DNA of 6,403 bases from Candidatus Geothermarchaeota archaeon (GTDB lineage Archaea; Thermoproteota; Nitrososphaeria; Geothermarchaeales; JAUWBL01). Positions 1 to 5,281 of the stretch are shown piece after piece; the stretch's first letter is position 1, and every line of letters begins with the position of its first letter. A program made the position numbers and the translations under genes. The stretch lies in contig JAUWBL010000063.1 of the NCBI GenBank assembly GCA_030601715.1, positions 1 through 6,403 on the forward strand. Reading direction: 5' to 3'. The notes under the pieces were generated by a model that saw only the letters and a program-made list of their open reading frames with translations, searched no databases and had not been told where the DNA came from.

Positions 1-680
1 CCGTCAGGCCCGGGGCGCCCAAGTCTAGGGCTCTCCTTGAGGAGTACTACCGGTTCGACACCCTGTTCGAGGGGTGCCGCCGCCTAAAGAGCGCCACATG
101 GCCCATTTCGGTTCGGAGGCCCAGGGGCATGCTCGTCGGAAACGGCTTCGCCGCTCTGGGGGACGCGGCCATCCAGATCGATCCCACATGGGGCGAGGGA
201 ATAGGGTACGGCATAGGTGCCGCGTGGTTCCTGGGGCAGACGGTGTGTGAGGCCTTGGAGGCCGGAAGGAATCCCTCCGCTGAGAGCCTGTGGCCCTACG
301 CCTGGAGGTACATGACCTCGTCCGAGTACGGGCTGCGCCAGGTCAGGTTCGATGTCTTCCGACTTTTCCTCCAAAGCGGTACCGACCGCGACTTCAATGG
401 AGCCATGACCTACGGACTCATCAGGGAGGCGGACCTGTTGGGCTCCGTTGATGCAGACGTGAAGACAGGTCTTCTCGACAGGCTCCGGCGGGGGCTGGTC
501 TCCGCCGTTACGGGTCAGATGAGCCTGCTTCGAAGGCTGAGATACGTGCACAATGCGATGGGTAGGGCTAGGGCTTTGTATGAGGAGTACCCTGACAATC
601 CCGGGGAGTATCCCGAGTGGAAGGAGAGAGAAAGTCTCTTTTTCCGCAAGGTTCAGTCTCGTCTGGCTCCGAACAGTTAG
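1..680 (+). CDS. FAD-dependent oxidoreductase, geranylgeranyl-reductase-like family, C-terminal part (5' truncated by window edge)
   Basis: The reading frame is open from base 3 to the TAG at 678-680, giving 225 residues with no start inside the window; the Met at base 129 is internal. Around partial residues 44-70 the protein reads VGNGFAALGDAAIQIDP followed by TWGEGIGYGIGAAW. This is the second FAD-contact motif of the GR2/p-hydroxybenzoate-hydroxylase flavoproteins: GD at 53-54, Pro61 and GEGI at 64-67. The rest is helical and charged, as in the C-terminal domain of this family. In archaea such proteins commonly saturate the isoprenoid chains of membrane lipids or act on quinones. The N-terminal Rossmann fold and substrate pocket lie outside the window, so reductase versus monooxygenase cannot be decided here. 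The stop lies 11 bases before the methyltransferase start, suggesting co-transcription. Family placement is fairly secure; the exact substrate is unknown. Confidence 0.75.
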   Translation, partial: VRPGAPKSRALLEEYYRFDTLFEGCRRLKSATWPISVRRPRGMLVGNGFAALGDAAIQIDPTWGEGIGYGIGAAWFLGQTVCEALEAGRNPSAESLWPYAWRYMTSSEYGLRQVRFDVFRLFLQSGTDRDFNGAMTYGLIREADLLGSVDADVKTGLLDRLRRGLVSAVTGQMSLLRRLRYVHNAMGRARALYEEYPDNPGEYPEWKERESLFFRKVQSRLAPNS

Positions 681-691
681 GGATGGCCCAC

Positions 692-1270
692 ATGCCAAGG
701 CAGATTGAAGAGGATCGGCGCAGGATAGATGAGGTCTTGAGGCGCATCGAGGACGCCAGGAAGGCGTCGCCCGAACGGTTTCTCCCCATTGTGGGACCAG
801 TCAAGGGACAGGTGCTCTATGAGGCGGCTGTGAAGGTGAAGCCCCGACGTGCTCTGGAACTGGGAACCCTGGTTGGGTACTCCGCCCTCATACTGGCAAA
901 AGCAGACGGGGATTGTGCGATCCTCACCGTGGAGGAGAACCCAGAACTGGCGGAAGAAGCCAAGAGAAACTTTGAGGACGCCGGGGTGTCAGACAGGATC
1001 GAGGTTCTTGTGGGAGATGCAAAGAAGGCGGTGAAGGATCTCTCAGGCCCCTTCGACCTCGTCTTCCTAGACATCTGGAAGGAGGACTACGTTGAGGTCC
1101 TCGACGACTGCGTCGCGCTCCTCAGAAGTGGAGGCGTACTCGTGGCAGACAACGTCCTCCAGGAAAGGCCAGCCCTCCATGAGTTCAGACGAAGGGTTCT
1201 TTCCCATCCTGAGCTGGAGACCGAGGTAGTCGAGGTCAGAGACGGGATGTCCCTCAGCACGAAGCTATAG
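692..1270 (+). CDS. SAM-dependent O-methyltransferase, class I, COMT-like
   Basis: A 192-residue protein that should transfer a methyl group from S-adenosylmethionine to a hydroxyl of a small molecule, probably with a divalent metal. Motif I is ALELGTLVGYSA (residues 54-65). An acidic residue follows strand 2 (VEE, 80-82) to hold the ribose, and VGDA lies at 107-110. FLDIWKEDY (125-133) and VADN (151-154) place Asp127, Asp153 and Asn154 where COMT-type enzymes bind their metal. An N-terminal charged helix (1-30) precedes the fold, as in the Methyltransf_3/24 families. ATG 692 is preferred because an AGGGA lies about 8 bases upstream; ATG 683 in the same frame is an alternative, and an upstream GTG at 617 would overlap the preceding gene. 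The substrate is unknown. The neighbouring flavoprotein suggests a lipid, quinone or aromatic product, but that is inference. Confidence 0.88.
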   Translation: MPRQIEEDRRRIDEVLRRIEDARKASPERFLPIVGPVKGQVLYEAAVKVKPRRALELGTLVGYSALILAKADGDCAILTVEENPELAEEAKRNFEDAGVSDRIEVLVGDAKKAVKDLSGPFDLVFLDIWKEDYVEVLDDCVALLRSGGVLVADNVLQERPALHEFRRRVLSHPELETEVVEVRDGMSLSTKL

Positions 1271-1292
1271 GATCCTCAGGTATCCGGGCGCG

Positions 1293-1841
1293 TCACTTAG
1301 GTGGTTCGTCGAAGTCCCGTACATCCCGCCCCCGCTCTTTAGAGAGAATGTCCAGGGCGGCTGCCGCTCCGTCGCCGGCGGAGATGACCGCTTGGATCTT
1401 GATCCTGCGGGTTATGCGGCCGGCGGCATAAAGGTTCTCCACGGTGGTTCGGCCGTCCCGATCCACCTGGACGATGTTTCTCTCGATCTGCGCCCCCAGA
1501 TCTCTCAGCATCCTGGTGTCGGCTCCGGAAGCCATGACAACGTACTTCGCATCATAGCCTCGACCGTCCTCGGTCTCGACATGGAACCCCTCGTCGGATC
1601 TCTTGACCATAGTGACATGACCCTCCTGCAGGTCGGCTCCGAAGGAAGCAGCCTGCTCCCTCCCCAACCGGGCTAGGTCGTCTCCGTGGATCTCCTTGAC
1701 ACCGAGATAGTTGTACAGGTACGCATAGTGAAGGTCCGTCTTGTCCTCGCCCAGAACGACGACTTCGAGGCCGTTCTTTGCCAGAAAGAGGGCGGCGCTG
1801 AGACCGGCTGGCCCGTCCCCTACGACAACTACATCCACCAA
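1293..1841 (-). CDS. compact thioredoxin-reductase-like FAD-dependent oxidoreductase (single FAD domain)
   Basis: A 182-residue flavoprotein. The N-terminus VDVVVVGDGPAGLSAALFLA (residues 2-21) is a Rossmann dinucleotide-binding fold with GxGxxG. The end, LYAAGRITRRIKIQAVISAGDG (near 137-158), is the second FAD motif of the thioredoxin reductase family, where AAGD and a downstream Q/AGDGA segment hold the flavin. Thioredoxin reductases are about 310 residues, with an inserted NADPH domain carrying CxxC. Here that domain is absent and the whole protein has no cysteine, so it cannot perform thiol-disulfide exchange like a normal TrxR. It runs tail to tail with the methyltransferase (22-base gap) and lies 98 bases downstream of ferritin on the same strand. 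GGGTGA at 1848-1853 serves either TTG 1841 or GTG 1838. Electron donor and partner are unknown; an electron-transfer role near ferritin is only suggested by position. Confidence 0.82.
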   Translation of the reverse strand: MVDVVVVGDGPAGLSAALFLAKNGLEVVVLGEDKTDLHYAYLYNYLGVKEIHGDDLARLGREQAASFGADLQEGHVTMVKRSDEGFHVETEDGRGYDAKYVVMASGADTRMLRDLGAQIERNIVQVDRDGRTTVENLYAAGRITRRIKIQAVISAGDGAAAALDILSKERGRDVRDFDEPPK

Positions 1842-1847
1842 GCTGTT

Positions 1848-1853
1848 TCACCC
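1848..1853 (-). promoter_or_regulatory. Shine-Dalgarno site for the FAD protein
   Basis: On the minus strand GGGTGA ends 6 bases before TTG 1841 and 9 bases before GTG 1838, a good match to the archaeal GGTGA consensus. There is no ATG in this frame near the Rossmann strand, so this site is the main support for a non-ATG start. Which of the two codons is used cannot be decided. Confidence 0.55.
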
Positions 1854-1939
1854 GTCACAGTCGAGATGGAACCTGACGTCTTATGTCTCTGCACGTGACG
1901 AGTGCACTGCCAGGGCAGCGGATGAAGCCCGGCAGGCCG

Positions 1940-2440
1940 TCACTCCTCTTCTGGTTCACGCTCGGCGAGATGCCGATCTAGCATGAGGAGCCCCCTGCCA
2001 TCGTCGCCGACAAGCTTGAGCCTCTCCACTATCTCGGATGCTGATGCCTCTTCTTCGACCTGCTCCGCAACAAACCACTGAAGCATGTTGTTCGTGGCGT
2101 GGTCGTTGTCCTTGATGGCCATGTCTACGAGGCTGTTGATTCGGGCCGTAATCTTCCTCTCGTGCTTGTAGGCCCCCTCAAACCCCGCCAGAGGCGAACT
2201 CCAATTCGAGGGGGGCCTCTCGATGGCCGAGAGCTCAACCCTCTTCCCCCTCTCAACCACATAGTCGTACAGCCTCATGACGTGCCCCAGCTCCTCTCGG
2301 GCCTGCACCCTCATCCAGCTCGCGAACCCTCCGAGGTGGGCGTCCTCGAAGTAGGCCGACATCGACAGATAGAGGTAGGAGGAGTAGAGTTCCGCGTTTA
2401 TCTGCTCGTTCAGAGCTCCGAGCATTTTCCCTGATACCAT
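1940..2440 (-). CDS. ftnA: non-heme ferritin (FtnA type)
   Basis: A 166-residue cytosolic four-helix protein that oxidises Fe(II) and stores it as a mineral inside a 24-subunit shell. With the start at ATG 2440 the ferroxidase residues fall at the positions used for E. coli FtnA: Glu17, Glu50, His53, Glu94, Gln127 and Glu130, with Tyr24 and Trp122 also in place. EINAELYSSYLYLS-like helix A and AREELGHVMRLYDYV helix B are clear, and the C-terminus is acidic (EREPEEE). No heme-ligand Met typical of bacterioferritin was identified. The frame stays open upstream to 2566, but GGAGAGG at 2446-2452 lies 5 bases before ATG 2440 and the upstream peptide is not ferritin-like. The gene diverges from cutA and precedes the compact flavoprotein on the same strand, suggesting a metal/redox cluster. 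Confidence 0.95.
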   Translation of the reverse strand: MVSGKMLGALNEQINAELYSSYLYLSMSAYFEDAHLGGFASWMRVQAREELGHVMRLYDYVVERGKRVELSAIERPPSNWSSPLAGFEGAYKHERKITARINSLVDMAIKDNDHATNNMLQWFVAEQVEEEASASEIVERLKLVGDDGRGLLMLDRHLAEREPEEE

Positions 2441-2548
2441 CTTGTCCTCTCCAATGTCTTTTTTCGGCGGGTTCCATAAATCTGCCGTCCGGAGCATCAC
2501 AAGGGTCAATCCCTCCGCTGGGAGAGTGAGGGTTAGGGAGGAAGATCC
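2441..2548. promoter_or_regulatory. divergent ferritin / cutA intergenic promoter region
   Basis: These 108 bases separate two divergent starts, so both promoters must lie here or overlap the genes. The minus-strand sequence ATTTATGG (2474-2481) is the best TATA-like box for ferritin, about 34 bases from its ATG. The same A/T cluster reads CATAAATC on the plus strand and could serve cutA, leaving a leader of about 40 bases that includes GGGAGG at 2536-2541, 7 bases before ATG 2549. A T-run at 2458-2464 lies in the ferritin leader. No clear dyad operator was found. The TATA assignment is by eye only. Confidence 0.4.
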
Positions 2549-2869
2549 ATGACGGAGTACATCCAAGTCATCACCACCACCGACAGCAGGGAAGAGGCGG
2601 ACAGGATCGCCGAGAGGCTCGTCAACGAGAGGCTCGCGGGCTGCGTGCAGGTCGTCGGGCCTATCCGGAGCAGGTACCGGTGGAAGGGGGAGGTGGAGGA
2701 GGCGGAGGAGTGGCTCTGCATAGCCAAGACGAAGAGGGATCTGTACTCAGAAGTCGAAGCAGCCGTCCGCAGGGTCCACTCATATGAGGTTCCCGAGATC
2801 CTAGGCGTCCCCGTGGTTGAGGGGAGCAAGAGCTATCTCGACTGGCTGGAGGCAGAGCTGAAGAAGTGA
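2549..2869 (+). CDS. cutA: CutA1 divalent-ion tolerance protein
   Basis: A 106-residue protein of the usual length for CutA, a small cytosolic trimer with a ferredoxin-like fold (related to PII proteins) that binds divalent cations such as copper; its physiological role is still debated. Seen here are the N-terminal strand IQVITTTDSREEADRIAERL, the central LAGCVQVVGPIRSRYRWKGEV (residues 29-49), EEWLCIAKT (53-61) and the C-terminal HSYEVPEILGVPV (76-88) with a final SYLDWL. HSYEVPEI and YRWKGE are the family's most constant segments. ATG 2549 is preceded by GGGAGG at 7 bases. Divergent from ferritin, it fits a metal-homeostasis neighbourhood. No signal peptide or truncation is seen. Confidence 0.96.
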   Translation: MTEYIQVITTTDSREEADRIAERLVNERLAGCVQVVGPIRSRYRWKGEVEEAEEWLCIAKTKRDLYSEVEAAVRRVHSYEVPEILGVPVVEGSKSYLDWLEAELKK

Positions 2870-2908
2870 ACGGAACACGCTAGTGGATGTTGTTAGCGAC
2901 GTGAAACG

Positions 2909-2917
2909 TTATGAAAA
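2909..2917 (+). promoter_or_regulatory. TATA-like box of the tRNA-Leu gene
   Basis: TTATGAAAA, preceded by the purine/A-rich GTGAAAC that could act as a BRE, is centred about 29 bases before the first base of the tRNA. That distance is expected for an archaeal TATA box with a leader of a few bases. Assigned by eye. Confidence 0.45.
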
Positions 2918-2941
2918 GCGGCTGGGGCATTATCATGAGTG

Positions 2942-3054
2942 GCGGGGGTCGCCAAGCCAGGTCAAAGGGCCGGTCTGTTGGCTCGGCTCGAGGCGCTAGG
3001 TTCAGGCCCTAGTCCCGTAGGGGTTCGTGGGTTCAAATCCCACCCCCCGCACCA
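2942..3054 (+). tRNA. tRNA-Leu (anticodon CAG) with a D-loop intron; CCA encoded
   Basis: All arms can be drawn. The acceptor GCGGGGG (2942-2948) pairs with CCCCCGC (3044-3050). The D-stem GCC (2951-2953) pairs with GGC (2992-2994). The anticodon stem CTAGG (2996-3000) pairs with CCTAG (3008-3012) around the 7-base loop TTCAGGC, with anticodon CAG at 3003-3005. The long variable arm CCCGTAGGG (3014-3022) marks a class II tRNA. The T-stem GTGGG (3027-3031) and CCCAC (3039-3043) enclose TTCAAAT. Discriminator A is 3051 and CCA 3052-3054 is templated. The D-loop is 25 bases too long; removing 2966-2990 restores AAGCCAGGTCAAA, a typical archaeal tRNA-Leu D-loop. The gene's 3' end is duplicated 3.2 kb downstream, so it probably served as an integration site. 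Confidence 0.95.
2966..2990 (+). other. 25-nt bulge-helix-bulge intron in the D-loop of tRNA-Leu
   Basis: The fold is GGTC (2960-2963, exon) paired with GGCT (2985-2988, intron) including two G-U pairs. It is flanked by the three-base bulges AAA (2964-2966) and CGA (2989-2991), with an inner stem GGGCC (2967-2971) and GGCTC (2980-2984) closing the loop GGTCTGTT. Cutting between bases 2 and 3 of each bulge, as the archaeal splicing endonuclease does, removes exactly 25 bases and restores the expected D-loop. The outer helix GCC/GGC carries an extra A (2959), so the motif is relaxed. The insertion falls near positions 21/22, not the usual 37/38. The exact cut sites are inferred; a shift of one base is possible. 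Confidence 0.8.
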
Positions 3055-3057
3055 TTT
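3033..3057 (+). repeat. tRNA 3'-end repeat, proposed attL core
   Basis: The T-loop/acceptor end of tRNA-Leu plus TTT. It matches 6202-6226 in 24 of 25 positions (C3039 versus T6208), with an uninterrupted 18-base identity at 3040-3057 / 6209-6226. A direct repeat of a tRNA 3' end is the usual footprint of integrase-mediated insertion, the copy inside the intact gene being attL. Confidence 0.6.
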
Positions 3058-3251
3058 ACAGAAAAACATGAAGTCAGATCCCACTGACCTCCCGCAGCAT
3101 CGTCAAAGAACACTCGAGTGTCCGGTAGTCCCACAACTCGATCGGTGCCTCCCTCGCCTGAGCCTGGGCGTGTACGGTAAGATCGGATGTTGACAAGTCG
3201 ATTTCCAACATCCTCCTGGGTCCGCTAAAGGGTTCGAACCCTAGAGACAAA
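3055..3251. other. 197-base spacer between tRNA-Leu and the decarboxylase 3' end, no convincing gene
   Basis: A minus-strand frame of 67 codons crosses this spacer and the end of the decarboxylase, but it has no known motif, no good ribosome site, and overlaps the better-supported gene. The stretch includes the 14-base perfect palindrome at 3229-3242. No integrase remnant was recognised here, although this is where an SSV-type split integrase fragment would lie. Confidence 0.5.
3229..3242. repeat. 14-base perfect palindrome just downstream of the decarboxylase stop
   Basis: AGGGTTCGAACCCT is its own reverse complement. It starts 10 bases past the decarboxylase stop codon and could form a short hairpin in the transcript, but no U-run follows. 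It also reads like a tRNA T-arm (GGG-TTCGAAC-CC). Its role is uncertain: 3' UTR hairpin, recombination site or tRNA relic. Confidence 0.5.
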
Positions 3252-4661
3252 TCAAGATATCTCTTTGGTTTCTGCAATGATCAGCTCCCAAAGCTCCCTC
3301 ACATGCCTCTCCTGGGTCGTCCTTTGGCCGATGGAGACTCGGATGACGTACTTGCCCTTGAGCGTGGTTTGAGTCAGCAGGGTCTTTCCAGTGGAGTTGA
3401 TGCATTCCAGAAGCTTCTTGTTCAGGGCGTTCAGTTCTTCCTCGGACCTGTCCCCATCGTTGAAGCGGAAGCATACAAGGCTGAAGTCTACGGGGGCCAT
3501 TAGCTCGAACCGGTCGTCCTTCTCTATCCATCCTTTGAGCAGATCTGCAAGGCGGATGTGCTCCCTGACCATGGCTTGCAACCCCTCTACGCCGTAATAC
3601 CGCAGGACGAACCAGAGCTTTAGGGCCCGGAACCTCCTGCCGAGCTGTATGCCCCAGTCGCGATAGTTGTGGACCACTGCGTCCACGCCGGTCTTGAGGT
3701 ATTCCGGGTGTATGTCGAATGTCCGTTGTAGGACATCGGGGTCCTTCACGAAATAGGCGGAGCAGTCGAAGTTGGTCAGCATCCATTTGTGGGGGTTGAA
3801 GACGAAGGAGTCCACGTATTCCACCCCGTTCATTATCCACCTCTTCTCAGGGAGGATGGCGGCCGTGCCGGCGAAGGCGGCGTCTACATGAAGCCAGACG
3901 TCGTGTTCCTGACATACAGGGCCAATCCGATCCAGGGGGTCTACCCCTGTGGAAGAGGTGGTGCCGACCGTTGCACAGACGCAAGCCGGTTTCAAGCCTT
4001 TCTCCTTGTCCTCTCGGATAGCCCGGTCGAGCTCCTCGGGGATCATTGCGAACTTGTCGTCGGCGGGTATGAGGCGTATGTTCTCCCTGCCGTAGCCGGC
4101 GATCTTGGCCCCCTTGGCAACGCTTGAGTGTGCTTCTTCCGAGGTGTAGACGATAAGGGTCTCTGTGAAGCCCTTGTCGTTGGTCTGGAAGCTAGTGGCC
4201 TTCTCCCTGGCGGTAACGAGAGCGACCAGCGTGGCCGTGGACGCCGTGTCCTGTATCACCCCTGCCATACCCTCGGGCAGCCCGATCATCTTGCGAAGCC
4301 ATTCCAACGTAACCTCCTCCAGCTCCTCCGCCGCCGGAGACGTTTTCCAGATCATACACTGGGCGCCAAGGCCTGCGGTCAAGAACTCTGCAAGGACCGA
4401 GGGCGGGCTGTTGTTGGCGGGGAAATAGGCGAACCAGAACGGGTGCTGCCAATGGGTGATCCCCGGAAGTATTATCTCCTGGAAGTCCTGGAAGACATCC
4501 TCTAATGGCTCTCCTTTCAAGGGAGCATTTTCAGGAAGATTGTCCTTGATGTCCCCCGGTTCCACTGGCTGGTGCACCGGATACTTCTCCACTCCATCCA
4601 TGTATTCGGCAAGCCAATCCACGAACCGGTATCCGTATCGTTTGAACTCGTCGCTGTCCAT
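3252..4661 (-). CDS. aromatic-L-amino-acid decarboxylase-like group II PLP decarboxylase
   Basis: A 469-residue cytosolic enzyme expected to decarboxylate an aromatic amino acid to an amine plus CO2. It aligns end to end with animal, plant and bacterial DDC/TDC proteins. The N-terminal swap segment has PGITHWQHPFWFAYFP (66-81), where human DDC has PGVTHWHSPYFFAYFP. His178 (EEAHSSV) stacks on PLP, Asp260 (HVDAAFAG) binds the pyridine N, and Lys292 in NPHKW forms the Schiff base. Tyr321 in the mobile loop matches human Tyr332, a mark of decarboxylases rather than aldehyde synthases. Gly341 (LGRRFR) is the residue linked in plant enzymes to indolic substrates. The mobile loop is two residues shorter than in human DDC. 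The start ATG 4661 has GGAGGT at 4668-4673, 6 bases away. It is longer than and unlike archaeal MfnA (about 390 residues), suggesting transfer. Substrate (Trp, Tyr or Dopa) is not determined. Confidence 0.93.
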   Translation of the reverse strand: MDSDEFKRYGYRFVDWLAEYMDGVEKYPVHQPVEPGDIKDNLPENAPLKGEPLEDVFQDFQEIILPGITHWQHPFWFAYFPANNSPPSVLAEFLTAGLGAQCMIWKTSPAAEELEEVTLEWLRKMIGLPEGMAGVIQDTASTATLVALVTAREKATSFQTNDKGFTETLIVYTSEEAHSSVAKGAKIAGYGRENIRLIPADDKFAMIPEELDRAIREDKEKGLKPACVCATVGTTSSTGVDPLDRIGPVCQEHDVWLHVDAAFAGTAAILPEKRWIMNGVEYVDSFVFNPHKWMLTNFDCSAYFVKDPDVLQRTFDIHPEYLKTGVDAVVHNYRDWGIQLGRRFRALKLWFVLRYYGVEGLQAMVREHIRLADLLKGWIEKDDRFELMAPVDFSLVCFRFNDGDRSEEELNALNKKLLECINSTGKTLLTQTTLKGKYVIRVSIGQRTTQERHVRELWELIIAETKEIS

Positions 4662-4667
4662 TATCCG

Positions 4668-4697
4668 ACCTCCGATGTGTCAAACATCGTAATCGGA
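4668..4697 (-). promoter_or_regulatory. Shine-Dalgarno and adjoining inverted repeats before the decarboxylase
   Basis: GGAGGT (minus strand, 4668-4673) is a strong ribosome site. Sharing its last base is a perfect inverted repeat, CGATGT (4673-4678) / ACATCG (4684-4689), with a 5-base spacer. A second pair, TCCGAT (4671-4676) / ATCGGA (4692-4697), overlaps it. The repeats could be an operator near the transcription start or an RNA hairpin masking the ribosome site. A weak TATA-like ACATATC lies near 4703-4709. The regulatory role is inferred. Confidence 0.4.
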
Positions 4698-4942
4698 TGC
4701 CAGATATGTAGATGTTCCCTGTCTTCGCCGCTCTGTGCTACCAGTTTGGCTGAAGAAGAGACTTGAGATATAGAACTGCCTTGAATCCTACGTGTCCTTT
4801 TGGATCCGGCTAGACACTTGGTTTACCGGTAGATTCGAGCTCAAATCTGGCACCCAGCGCAGGTTTGCTGCTGTGGTCCAGGCTTTGAACCTCCGGTTCA
4901 ACGCAGACCCTCAACATCCACAGCCCTTGACTTCGACATTGG
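4698..4942. other. gene-free stretch between decarboxylase promoter and decayed coding remnant
   Basis: No frame here looks coding. It contains the partial att-like repeat at 4822-4846, the near-palindrome at 4831-4848 and the perfect hairpin TTGAACC-TCC-GGTTCAA at 4885-4901. The GGTTCAA half recalls a tRNA T-loop, but no full tRNA can be folded around it. Confidence 0.45.
4822..4846 (+). repeat. partial copy of the right att-like repeat
   Basis: Matches 6183-6207 in 22 of 25 positions, including the identical 13-base run TTCGAGCTCAAAT at 4834-4846. Sequence after it (CTGGCACCCAGCGCA) only loosely resembles the tRNA acceptor end of the other copies. The last 15 bases with 4847-4848 form a near-perfect palindrome around GAGCTC. 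It could be an older insertion boundary inside the island or a dispersed repeat. Confidence 0.5.
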
Positions 4943-5237
4943 GTGTCTCTCAAGGTTGTGATCACAGGAAGGCACCCAACCACAGGTGCAAGACCCGCCG
5001 AGGGCTCCGAACAGTTAGAGGATCGTCTTCGCCTCTTGGAGAAAAGCGAAGCTCAGCTACGACCTCTGCGAGGGCATCGACTGCGTCCACACCCGATGCG
5101 CGGAGACCCTGCGGTGAGAGATCGGCGGGATCTGCCCGGAGAGCATCCGGCTCTGGAAGAGGCGTCAGACTATGGGCGTGAAGACGAGCTTCGGAACTCC
5201 TTTGGAGAGTGTATCGTATCTCGATTGGTTTTCTTAG
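4943..5237 (+). pseudogene. possible decayed coding remnant with a Cys-rich segment
   Basis: One frame opens at GTG 4943 with SLKVVITGRHPTTG and the charged, coiled-coil-like EQLEDRLRLLEKSEA, then turns compositionally odd (Arg/Pro/His rich) after about 5050. From about 5049 the next frame looks more protein-like: KLSYDLCEGIDCVHTRCAET, with cysteines at spacing C-x4-C-x4-C. It meets TGA at 5115-5117 and continues open as EIGGICPESIRLWKRRQT to a TAG at 5235-5237. The simplest reading is one gene broken by a frameshift near 5045 and a nonsense codon. No family is recognised; the spacing could suit metal binding. Equally, the stretch may never have been coding. Confidence 0.28.
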
Positions 5238-5281
5238 GTCCTCTTAATATGATGTCTCGGGGATACCCTGTCGTGGTTGGC

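Noticed and set aside
2441..2566. N-terminal 42-residue extension of the ferritin frame
   Set aside because: ATG 2440 has a good Shine-Dalgarno and puts all ferroxidase residues at FtnA numbering; the upstream peptide is not ferritin-like and would overlap the cutA start.
3074..3277. 67-codon minus-strand frame between the tRNA and decarboxylase, with a segment (LEIDLSTSDL) faintly like the N-terminus of aldehyde:ferredoxin oxidoreductases
   Set aside because: The similarity is limited to about ten common residues, there is no glycine-rich motif after it, and it overlaps the decarboxylase end.
3252..4661. MfnA-type archaeal tyrosine/aspartate decarboxylase or glutamate decarboxylase
   Set aside because: Length and the whole N-terminal 100 residues match DDC/TDC enzymes, including the catalytic-loop Tyr and LGRRFR segment, which fit aromatic-L-amino-acid decarboxylases.
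4822..4860. A second tRNA around the partial repeat
   Set aside because: No acceptor, D or anticodon arm can be paired consistently around it, and the T-loop is interrupted by GAGCTC.
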